Origin: Rallus limicola
Taxonomy: Eukaryota > Chordata > Aves > Gruiformes > Rallidae
DNA length: 64,000 bases
Assembly: GCA_022605955.1 (NCBI GenBank)
Contig: JAKCOZ010000008.1
Location: 38,108,547-38,172,546, forward strand
Direction: 5' to 3'
The notes beneath the pieces are model-generated. The model saw nothing but the letters and a program-made list of their open reading frames with translations. It was not told where the DNA came from and ran no database searches. The position numbers and the translations under genes are program-made. The stretch's first letter is position 1. Each line of letters starts with the position of its first letter. This document shows positions 59,601 through 64,000 of the stretch, piece by piece.

Positions 59601-60468
59601 TAGCAGGCCAGCAACCGCCACAGCGGCTCTGCTTGTCCCTTCCCTGCCACGTACTGCTCCCCTTTCAGCTCGGGTGAGACACAGAGGTAGGCCTGGTACC
59701 GGAGTGTCACAGCAGCACCCAGCAACCCCTGTAAAGTCTGACTGTCCTTAGAACACCAGGCTGCTTTGTGTGGGAAGGGACCTCAAAGCCCCCTGCAGTG
59801 CCCCCCTGCCACAAGCAGGGGGATTCCCCCCCAGCCTGGGGTGCCCAAAGCCGCATCCAACCCGGCCTCGGACCCTGCAAGGGATCCCGGGGCAGCCATC
59901 CATTGCTTCCATGGTCCTTGCATTACCTCCCACAGCCAGGTGCTGCTGCCTCCCTGGGCTGGACTGGTTGCAGCTTCTGGCTGGGTAAAATGACACAAGC
60001 GTAGTGCAGGGTGAAGTAACTGCAAAGCTGTTTTCAATAGAAAGCAGGCTTTGAGCAGAGAAACCAAGCAGTGACTGCTTGCTGCTGAATCATGGGCGAT
60101 GTCTCCTGCATGATGTTCTGCTCCCTCCCTGCTGCTAGCTTTGCATTTGTGCTTCTTATCCTAAACTTTCTTCCAGGAAGGGTGGGTGCAACTTAAATCC
60201 TTGGTGAACTTTCAGGTGCTGAATGTACTTTCACAGAGGCTTAAAATATCCCGAAGCAGCATAATGTTTCCAATAACATTACGCTCTTTGTGTCTCTTTC
60301 AGCATCACAGACAGTGCCATAGAACCATTAAAAGCTGATCTGACTGAACTGGAACAGTTGATTAAAGACCAGCAAGACAAGATCTGTGCTGTAAAAGCTA
60401 ATATTTTAAAGAACGAAGAAAAAATCCGGAGGATGGTTCTTAGCATAAACCTGTCCTCAAGAAGGTGA
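11547..60468 (+). CDS. TRAF3IP1: TRAF3IP1 (IFT54/MIP-T3), intraflagellar transport protein, 15 coding exons
   Basis: The gene encodes a subunit of the IFT-B particle, which carries cargo along ciliary microtubules. Family knowledge: the N-terminal CH-like domain binds tubulin, the C-terminal coiled coil binds IFT20, and the protein also contacts TRAF3 and DISC1; human defects cause a nephronophthisis-type ciliopathy (Senior-Loken). Seen here: exons 11547-11669, 12642-12710, 16853-17014, 19270-19410, 19579-20049, 20707-20784, 28291-28366, 33606-33704, 39572-39656, 41375-41458, 42661-42778, 42922-42958, 44281-44357, 57492-57715 and 60303-60468 have AG/GT borders and compatible phases, and total 2010 nt (669 aa plus stop). 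The CH-like domain is about residues 1-125, the charged region about 150-350, an acidic stretch about 465-515 and the coiled coil about 540-669. Length is close to the human protein (about 690 aa, from memory). No frameshift or stop was seen. The start is the first ATG that gives the conserved N-terminus ([14 protein letters not shown]). Confidence 0.96.
11705..11717. promoter_or_regulatory. RFX X-box in intron 1 of TRAF3IP1
   Basis: GTTGCTAGGCAAC fits the consensus RYYNYY-N(1-3)-RRNRAC at every position, with a one-base spacer, and is almost fully palindromic. It lies 36 bases past the exon 1 donor. RFX factors control many intraflagellar transport genes through such sites near the start; use at this locus is inferred. 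Confidence 0.7.
11813..12010. repeat. G-rich minisatellite, about five units of 40-44 bp
   Basis: The core tctcccaggcctggtgctgg begins at 11813, 11856, 11900, 11940 and 11981, separated by G runs of 5 to 11. The runs could form G-quadruplexes in the + strand DNA or pre-mRNA. Confidence 0.85.
12642..12710 (+). CDS. TRAF3IP1: TRAF3IP1 coding exon 2 (residues 42-64)
   Basis: Continues the CH-like domain ([20 protein letters not shown]). Acceptor ctgaag at 12641, donor gtgggt at 12711, phase 0 on both sides, 23 codons. Confidence 0.95.
13138..13188. repeat. TA/TG-rich microsatellite
   Basis: Alternating tgtg, tatata and ttta runs. Confidence 0.8.
16303..16735 (-). mobile_element. CR1 LINE fragment
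   Basis: cacagaatcacagaatcacagg followed by ttagaagggacctc and the usual reverse CR1 order to ctcactcaacctttcctcat. It ends 117 bases before exon 3. Confidence 0.9.
16853..17014 (+). CDS. TRAF3IP1: TRAF3IP1 coding exon 3 (residues 65-118)
   Basis: Core of the CH-like domain: [18 protein letters not shown] and [20 protein letters not shown] are strongly family-typical. Acceptor ttaccag, donor gtatga, phase 0 on both sides, 54 codons. Confidence 0.96.
17015..19269 (+). other. TRAF3IP1: TRAF3IP1 intron 3
   Basis: One CR1 (17999-18526). Otherwise AT-rich unique sequence with T runs. Confidence 0.75.
17999..18526 (+). mobile_element. CR1 LINE fragment
   Basis: From gccctgccctggtgagacc through gagaggctgagggagctggg to the 3' end cttccaacccctcacattctgtga. 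Confidence 0.88.
19270..19410 (+). CDS. TRAF3IP1: TRAF3IP1 coding exon 4 (residues 119-165)
   Basis: Ends the CH-like domain ([14 protein letters not shown]) and begins the Lys/Ser/Glu-rich linker. Acceptor ccttgcag, donor gtagga, phase 0. Only a 168-base intron separates it from exon 5. Confidence 0.94.
19579..20049 (+). CDS. TRAF3IP1: TRAF3IP1 coding exon 5, charged central region (residues 166-322)
   Basis: Largest coding exon, 157 codons, almost entirely Lys, Arg, Glu and Asp, with RD/RE dipeptide runs such as [19 protein letters not shown]. The coding strand is correspondingly purine-rich. A low-complexity charged middle is normal for this family. Acceptor ttttag, donor gtaatt, phase 0. 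Confidence 0.93.
20050..20706 (+). other. TRAF3IP1: TRAF3IP1 intron 5
   Basis: Unique sequence. I see no repeat or regulatory feature in it. Confidence 0.6.
20707..20784 (+). CDS. TRAF3IP1: TRAF3IP1 coding exon 6 (residues 323-348)
   Basis: 26 codons, polar ([20 protein letters not shown]). Acceptor cttcag, donor gttagt, phase 0. Assigned from frame, splice sites and position, because this part of the protein is poorly conserved. Confidence 0.82.
24285..25500 (-). mobile_element. CR1 LINE fragment with part of the reverse transcriptase ORF
   Basis: On the - strand, 24500-24766 reads [20 protein letters not shown] and [12 protein letters not shown], typical of the later part of a CR1-type reverse transcriptase. 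The sequence continues to the left into the 3' UTR region and to the right into further antisense ORF2 sequence with stops. Inactive. Confidence 0.85.
27474..27535 (-). mobile_element. Short CR1 3' end
   Basis: catagaattgtttgggatgg, aaaagacccttaagatt and ccctaacactgccacc match the reverse CR1 end. Sequence past 27535 is uncertain. Confidence 0.5.
28291..28366 (+). CDS. TRAF3IP1: TRAF3IP1 coding exon 7 (residues 349-374)
   Basis: 76 bases, polar and basic ([20 protein letters not shown]). Acceptor after a T-rich tract (ttttttaaag), donor gtaact, leaves phase 1. Assigned from frame continuity with exons 6 and 8. Confidence 0.8.
28677..29325 (-). mobile_element. CR1 LINE fragment
   Basis: Starts at gaatcatagaattgcatggg and is very similar to the copy at 10563-11212 over its whole length, down to ggagcccaggatcccatcag. 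Confidence 0.92.
31544..31563. repeat. (GAT)n microsatellite
   Basis: About seven GAT/ATG trinucleotides in a row. Confidence 0.85.
33606..33704 (+). CDS. TRAF3IP1: TRAF3IP1 coding exon 8 (residues 374-407)
   Basis: 99 bases, acidic and polar ([20 protein letters not shown]). Enters in phase 1 (G|GA) and leaves in phase 1. Acceptor ttacag, donor gtaggg. Confidence 0.82.
34042..34704. mobile_element. Endogenous retroviral LTR-like block, copy A (truncated)
   Basis: Begins tgttggtggcagtttagccc and shares successive blocks with copy B: cagatgcccaccaaagc, gagaaaatat, cagactcagcac, cttaaagcac, cccttcttagc. It stops where copy B begins. The general form resembles a common avian ERV LTR known to me from memory. 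Confidence 0.6.
35281..35306. repeat. (CA)n microsatellite
   Basis: About thirteen CA units inside LTR-like copy B. Confidence 0.9.
35386..35630. repeat. Five tandem copies of a 49-bp unit
   Basis: gggagtcacctcctcaccac starts at 35386, 35435, 35484 and 35533, with a diverged fifth copy at 35582. Spacing is exactly 49 bases each time. Confidence 0.95.
36099..36188 (+). mobile_element. CR1 LINE 3' end
   Basis: gtacttaggaatatggttta to cttgtgattctgtgatc, nearly the same as 3171-3257. Confidence 0.85.
36666..37172 (-). mobile_element. CR1 LINE fragment
   Basis: agaatcacaaggttggaaaag, ctccctgggcagcctgttcc and gcctcctcttctccagactg in reverse CR1 order, to gagatgcagcctcaccaatg. Confidence 0.9.
39572..39656 (+). 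CDS. TRAF3IP1: TRAF3IP1 coding exon 9 (residues 407-435)
   Basis: 85 bases. The end ([14 protein letters not shown]) corresponds to the family's PNEL...RRIPRPGS linker. Enters in phase 1, leaves in phase 2 (AG|A). Donor gtttgt. Confidence 0.88.
39657..41374 (+). other. TRAF3IP1: TRAF3IP1 intron 9
   Basis: Mostly one CR1 (40272-41235). The 615 bases before it show nothing recognisable. Confidence 0.75.
40272..41235 (-). mobile_element. CR1 LINE fragment with the end of the ORF2 frame
   Basis: Starts at gtcatagaattgtagggg. On the - strand the far part (40945-41151) reads [20 protein letters not shown] and [15 protein letters not shown], the typical C-terminal end of CR1 ORF2, followed by the 3' UTR. 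Confidence 0.93.
41375..41458 (+). CDS. TRAF3IP1: TRAF3IP1 coding exon 10 (residues 435-463)
   Basis: 84 bases with the conserved proline/arginine motif [17 protein letters not shown]. Acceptor attgcag, donor gtaagg, phase 2 on both sides. It starts only about 140 bases after a CR1 element. Confidence 0.93.
41637..41671 (+). mobile_element. 35-base LTR scrap in + orientation
   Basis: Matches the inside of the LTR at 51241-51275 with three differences and shares gtgagaaactgcattgg exactly. Orientation is opposite to the LTR that follows at 41707. Confidence 0.75.
41665..41703 (+). tRNA. tRNA-Gly 5' half (not a complete gene)
   Basis: gcattggtggttcagtggta then gaattctcacctgccacgc matches positions 1 to about 39 of vertebrate tRNA-Gly(GCC), including D arm and anticodon, with one difference (A for G in the anticodon stem). 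The T arm and acceptor 3' strand are absent, so it cannot fold as a tRNA. It lies between an LTR scrap and an inverted LTR. Confidence 0.8.
41707..42251 (-). mobile_element. Endogenous retroviral LTR
   Basis: Reverse complement of the LTR at 50954-51480 along its length: the end blocks tgtcctggtttcagtcagga and taaggagcaggca, and the middle block aagagagtattccatgcc. Begins TG and ends CA in its own orientation, and is followed by gctgcgtgg as in the other copy. No internal retroviral genes are present. Confidence 0.85.
42661..42778 (+). CDS. TRAF3IP1: TRAF3IP1 coding exon 11 (residues 463-502)
   Basis: 118 bases with the conserved acidic motif [15 protein letters not shown]...[11 protein letters not shown]. 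Good acceptor (ctcttacag). The 3' end is uncertain by 6 or 9 bases: three in-frame GT sites (42770, 42776, 42779) compete and none has a consensus donor. I place the end at 42778. Confidence 0.88.
42922..42958 (+). CDS. TRAF3IP1: TRAF3IP1 coding exon 12, 37-base microexon (residues 503-515)
   Basis: Encodes [12 protein letters not shown] and the first base of a Gly codon, matching the family's ELEEEEKHGG stretch. Acceptor gtgtag, donor gtatgt. The intron before it is only about 143 bases. Confidence 0.9.
43013..43294. repeat. Duplicated block, intron copy
   Basis: Nearly identical to 61596-61877: only a few differences were seen over about 255 bases (for example ttagtcgagc/ttagttgagc and ctccgagat/ctccaagat). 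Confidence 0.93.
43295..43777 (+). mobile_element. CR1 LINE fragment joined to the duplicated block
   Basis: gtagaactgttggggagg to the 3' end gaccagtctatgattctatga. Has small internal deletions compared with the copy at 61895. Confidence 0.92.
44281..44357 (+). CDS. TRAF3IP1: TRAF3IP1 coding exon 13 (residues 515-540)
   Basis: Encodes the highly conserved [20 protein letters not shown]. Acceptor caacag, donor gtaaga, phase 1 to 0. Confidence 0.95.
44932..45455 (-). mobile_element. CR1 LINE fragment
   Basis: gaatcatagaatcatagtgg, ggttggaagggaccttgag and onward in reverse CR1 order to ggggcctgagcagggcagag. Confidence 0.93.
46222..46578 (-). mobile_element. CR1 LINE fragment
   Basis: atagaatcacagactggcct to gactccagctggggcctcac, with an internal deletion after ccttcctttagc. 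Confidence 0.88.
50044..50810 (-). mobile_element. CR1 LINE fragment
   Basis: agaatcacaggggttggaag to cttgcttttattgaacctca. Covers the 3' UTR region and the end of ORF2, which is broken. Confidence 0.93.
50954..51480 (+). mobile_element. Endogenous retroviral LTR
   Basis: About 527 bases, begins tgtcctggtttcag and ends ggagcaggca. Followed by gctgcgtggatctcgg. No target-site duplication and no retroviral genes were found, so it is a solo or truncated LTR. Confidence 0.82.
52995..53498 (+). mobile_element. CR1 LINE fragment
   Basis: ctggagtattgtattcagtt through gaggaaaggctgagggagct to aacccctatgattctgtga. Confidence 0.93.
55400..55450. repeat. CA/TA/GATA microsatellite
   Basis: acacacacac, tatatatata and agatagatagat in succession. 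Confidence 0.8.
56030..56715 (-). mobile_element. Possible LTR, - strand
   Basis: On the - strand there is a promoter-like stretch (accaatcagtggggtgtaaa), then about 300 bases later AATAAA in ggcctcaataaacttcacta, then a short GT-rich tail. This order fits U3-R-U5 of a retroviral LTR. Borders are approximate and no second copy is present to confirm it. Confidence 0.4.
57492..57715 (+). CDS. TRAF3IP1: TRAF3IP1 coding exon 14, coiled coil (residues 541-615)
   Basis: Start of the C-terminal coiled coil, with the family signatures [32 protein letters not shown] and [18 protein letters not shown]. Acceptor ttttag, donor gtgtgt, leaves phase 2. Follows a 13-kb intron. Confidence 0.97.
57716..60302 (+). 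other. TRAF3IP1: TRAF3IP1 intron 14
   Basis: One diverged CR1 (59757-59945). The rest is unique, moderately GC-rich sequence; a 150-codon open frame at 59299-59751 shows no recognisable domain and is probably chance. Confidence 0.65.
59757..59945 (-). mobile_element. Diverged CR1 LINE fragment
   Basis: gtgggaagggacctcaaagc, gcatccaacccggcctcgg and atccattgcttccatgg follow the CR1 end in reverse order. Confidence 0.55.
60303..60468 (+). CDS. TRAF3IP1: TRAF3IP1 coding exon 15, C-terminus and stop (residues 615-669)
   Basis: Encodes the most conserved end of the protein, [20 protein letters not shown] followed by LKNEEKI and ending INLSSRR, then TGA at 60466. In the family this coiled coil mediates IFT20 binding. 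Confidence 0.97.
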
Positions 60469-60715
60469 AGAGGAGGGAAATTTAAAACAAAAGCCTTTGG
60501 GACTGACTGACATTCCTACCAAATAGAAGCAAAATTGCAGAGAAAACTCCGACATGCCTTGTTTTAGACGTAAATGTTAAGGGATCAGAATCCTAAAGAT
60601 AATATAAAATCCCATTATTGCAATGGTCGTTAAGTGTTGATATTACCCAGGATAAAATGATATTGTTTTGAATGCTGGAGTTGCAGAGCTATTAAAGTAA
60701 TATTATGTTTGTTTA
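60469..60715 (+). other. TRAF3IP1: TRAF3IP1 3' UTR with ATTAAA poly(A) signal
   Basis: About 250 AT-rich bases follow the stop. ATTAAA at 60691-60696 with a T-rich stretch just after it (tattatgtttgttt) is the best poly(A) signal. The exact cleavage site is inferred. Confidence 0.7.
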
Positions 60716-61334
60716 GACATGAGCTGCTGTTACTCTGTGCCCGGGTCCTCCCAGCCACCTTTTGCTTCCTGGCCTGTTTCTGAGCCAGTTCTCTCAGCAT
60801 CTCCTTCACCTCAGTTCCACTGAGGTCGGTTTTGAAGGTTTTACCCTGAGAAATGTGTGTCTGATCCTACTTTTGCCCCTGTAGAGACCTATTCCAGACT
60901 CCTGCAGGTGAGAAGGTTCCCAAATCCTGTTTGTTATTAACAGGGAAAATAAGCTACAAATCAGTGCCACGAACTGACAGAGTCAAGCCTCACGTAACTT
61001 GCAGTTCTCTGCACCATTGCAGAGATGATGTCATGTTCTCAGAGCTATCAAGCATCTTGTTAGGAACAACTGCAAATGCACCACGAGCATCAGGGTGTAA
61101 AGGAGCAGAAGTATTTTATCTGTGCAGGTGTTAATCCCATTTTTATGGCATGTGTTCATTTGGAAAGGATTAATTTAAGTACCCGTTTCCTCCCACATGC
61201 ACGTTCCTCTAACTCCTTCTATGTGAATAATTCCTTGGGTTTTTTAGTTAACTGCAGATGTCTGTACAGTTCTCCTAATGACCTTTTGAGTGTACTGCAC
61301 ACCAGAGTCCGGCTTTGCTTAGTCCTAGATCTGC

Positions 61335-61595
61335 AAAGCGTGTTAGCCCAGCCTAGAGAAGAGAAGGCTGCGGGGGCCTATGATTCAGGTCTTCCAGTAC
61401 CTGAAGGGAGCAGAGAAACAGGAGGGGAACCAGCTTTTTTAAAGGGCAGAAAATGGCAGGACAAGGGGGATGGATTGAAGCTAAAGGAAGGAAGGTTTAA
61501 ATTGGATATTAGGGGGAAGTTTTTTACAGAGAGAGTGGTGAGGGGCTGGAACAGGCTGCCCAGAGAGAGGGTGGATGCCCTGTCCCTGGGGGTGT
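61335..61595 (+). mobile_element. CR1 LINE fragment, cut at its 3' part
   Basis: gcctagagaagagaaggctg to ccctgtccctgggggtgtt, then switches abruptly to the duplicated block. The usual CR1 3' end is missing and does not reappear after 62373. Confidence 0.88.
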
Positions 61596-61894
61596 TAAAC
61601 GAAATGCCAAACACCTAAAATGCTGAGTAAAGCAGCAAAATACCTCCTTAGGGGTTAGGAGCTTGCAGTCTTTGCAAGAAAACCAGGTATCATATACAGT
61701 CTTGTTTAGTTGAGCAGCTGGATTTGCAACTGATGTTAAATACAGATTTTTCTATACATCTTTAATGTCAGCAGGATTTTAAATAAAAATCATCAGTTAA
61801 TGTTTTCTTTGAGTGTCAGCTAGAGCTTCTCAGCTCCAAGATAGCAGATGGTATTGGCTGCTCAAGGCAAGTTCAATACAAGAAAGATGTAGAA
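61596..61894. repeat. Duplicated block, downstream copy
   Basis: Nearly identical to intron 12 at 43013-43294, starting at aaacgaaatgccaaacacct. Confidence 0.93.
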
Positions 61895-62373
61895 CTGTTG
61901 GAGAGGGGTCAGAGGAGGCCACGAAGATGCTCAGAGGGCTGGAGCACCTCTCCTATGGAGAGAGGCTGAGGGAGCTGGGCTGGTTCAGCCTGGAGAAGAG
62001 AAGGCTGTGGGGGGACCTCATTGCAGCCTTCCTGTCCCTGAAGGGAGCAGACAAACAGGAGGGGAATCAACTTTTTAAAAGGGTAGGCAATGGCAGGACA
62101 AGGGGGATGGATTAAAGCTAAAGAAATGAAGTTTTAAATTGGATATTAGGGGGAAGCTTTTCACATAGAGAATGGTGAGGGGCTGGAACAGGCTGCCCAG
62201 AGAGGGGGTGGATGCCCCATCCCTGGGGGTGTTCAAGGCCAATTTGGATGGGGCCCTGGGCAACCTTGTGTAGCTCCAGGCCTGGAGGTTGGTGGCCCTG
62301 CCTGTGGCAGACGTGTTGGAACTCTCTGATCCTTGGGGTCCCTTCCAACCCAGACCAGTCTATGATTCTATGA
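61895..62373 (+). mobile_element. CR1 LINE fragment joined to the duplicated block
   Basis: tgttggagaggggtcagagg to cagtctatgattctatga. More complete than the copy at 43295. Confidence 0.93.
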
Positions 62374-64000
62374 CATGACTCTGACACACTGCACAGAGCC
62401 AGAAGGGTTTTAGTTCCCTGCCAAGCTGCTTTCCCTCAGGATTTTTATAACACGTGAGCACATCCCCTCCTTCCATGCTGTCTGGGTTGTGTATGAAGTG
62501 CTAGTGTCGTCTTTTTTTCCCCTGTTCTTTCCCTTCTTTGCTTGTCAGATCTGCAGGGGTTTGATGGTGGGTTTTTTCCTTGGTTTCTTTTTCTGGTGTC
62601 TGGACCTCAAAAAACCTACCAAGCAGGGGTCATCACCAAATAGCAATAGTATTCAGTGTGCTCAGTATGGGCGTTTCACTTTGGAATTGTCACTGGAATC
62701 GTTTATTTCGATATGTGAACATAATGATGAAGCAGCTGTTCTGGGTAGGGTGCAGAGAGGCAGGACTCCTCCTGTCACCCAGCCCTGCCTTGTCACCCTC
62801 TTCTGCTCTCCATTGCTTCTTACCCTGGGGCTGGAGCCATCCCCCTGTGTCCTGGGTCCCATCACGTGAAGGGAAACGTTCAGGATCTCCACCAACATCC
62901 CCACATCCCAGAACTGATGGTGAAAGCCTGCATGGTCAGTAGGTAACTTCAGAGAAGTTTGAGAGGCCCCTTCCTTCTCCCTTTTAATACACTCAAAGGG
63001 CTGGCCTTGCTTTGGAAGTGGCTGTCCCCTGAAAACTGGGGGTGCATATAAACCCAGGGCTTGGAGGACGTAGCTCCTGGAAGGATGACTTCTCATGCAC
63101 CCGCTTTCTTGTGCTCTCTGCACTCAGTATCACTTCAAACGAGAGCAGGTCAGTGTTTGGGTTCATTAAGGTGTCGATGCCTCCCACGGTCTCAGCTGGC
63201 TCTCCTCCTCTGTTGGCTTGTTTTCCAGCACGATGGAATGGAGCTGGTGCCTTGGTCTAACTTTACAGGCAGGTTGAGGATGCAGCACTGAGAAGGCAAA
63301 TAAAGAGCGCAAGAGGGAAAGGGACCGCTCTGAGAACGGGGAGAGAAGAGTGTCTGTGCATGCCTGCCTGCATCCCTCACACACCTGAGGCCTTGCACTT
63401 GTGTTTTGGCTTGTGGGTGGCTCGTTAGCAAGGGGAACTTCACTAGTGAGGCAGTTTGGGGTTTACAACCCTTACATCTCAGTCCCCTCCAGTGCTAATG
63501 GAGCCTGATGGTTCTGGGAAGCAGGGCTTGTGTTTCATGTCGTGCCTGACATTCCTCTCTTGTGCAGGTCGGGAGGTGGCTGCCAGCACCTCTGGGTTAG
63601 GGTTGGGGAATGTTCCTTGGTTGAAAAGGATACAGCTGTTGGCAGGATGCAGGGATGCCATGGCTAGCCAGTGAGTGACACCAGTGGGATGACAGGACCT
63701 CCTTGCATCAGAAAGACTAGAGTCCAGGGGCAGAGGAGGCAGAAGGGAATGGTGGGGGGGAAGCTTGGAGGTCTCCATCTGAGGACATCAGAGGGTGCTT
63801 TGGCTATTGAAGACTGTTTCTTGGAGTGGGAACGGAAGAGGCTTAGTTCTGTGTTCGGTGGCACAGGGGAGAGGTAGCCTGAAGGGTTGAAGTGTGTGAA
63901 TGGGGCTTGGATGTGGTTTAGATACCAACTGTGGTACTGTGACCCCCTGCTCACTGGGAACTTCACTCCTCAATTCCAGAGACACCAGTTAGTTTTCCTG

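Larger units (their letters stand above)
60716..64000. other. Downstream flank of TRAF3IP1
   Basis: Unique sequence (60716-61334), a CR1 and duplicated block (61335-62373), then unique sequence to the end with no recognised gene. An AATAAA at about 63298 has no visible gene attached. Confidence 0.6.

Noticed and set aside
59299..59751. 150-codon open frame in intron 14
   Set aside because: No homology recognised, Cys/Ala/Leu-rich with no splice-site support, and it lies within the TRAF3IP1 transcript between good exons.

Overview
The window is nuclear DNA from a bird. More than twenty CR1 LINE fragments, many with the avian-type 3' end rich in TTCTATGATTCTATGA, lie in both orientations. There are several avian-type endogenous retroviral LTRs, AT- and CA-rich microsatellites, two CpG islands and a long intron-rich gene. 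Nothing looks bacterial, viral or plasmid-like. I cannot name the species.

The main feature is a complete, intact TRAF3IP1 gene (IFT54/MIP-T3) on the + strand. Fifteen coding exons between 11547 and 60468 join in frame to 2010 nt (669 codons plus stop). The order is N-terminal calponin-homology-like domain, a very charged Lys/Glu/Arg/Asp-rich middle, an acidic linker and a C-terminal coiled coil. The start lies in a CpG island (about 11330-11760). A short upstream ORF ends in a TGA that overlaps the ATG, and a perfect RFX X-box lies just inside intron 1, as fits a ciliary gene. An ATTAAA signal follows the stop at 60691.

Left of it, a second CpG island (about 5270-6440) separates two divergent units. 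On the - strand lie two frameshifted exons that I recognise as POFUT2 (protein O-fucosyltransferase 2), with splice sites kept, so probably an unprocessed pseudogene. On the + strand, exons at 6397-6611, 7236-7290 and 7651-7710 encode a charged, probably coiled-coil protein that I could not identify. The rest of 1-11300 is CR1 debris, a 188-bp duplication, a G-poor tract and a minisatellite.

The TRAF3IP1 introns hold most of the mobile DNA. The most unusual piece is at 41637-42251: the 5' half of a tRNA-Gly joined exactly to the end of an inverted LTR, with an LTR scrap on its other side. It reads like a fossil of reverse transcription primed by a tRNA half. A second copy of the same LTR lies in opposite orientation in intron 13, so exons 11-13 sit between inverted repeats of about 530 bp. 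A block of about 255 bp of intron 12 plus the adjacent CR1 is repeated almost exactly downstream of the gene (43013-43777 and 61596-62373).

Downstream of TRAF3IP1 (60716-64000) I see only CR1 and this duplicated block. I found no operon-like system, defence locus or CRISPR array. The findings concern gene regulation and mobile-element biology, and none has been tested by a database search.
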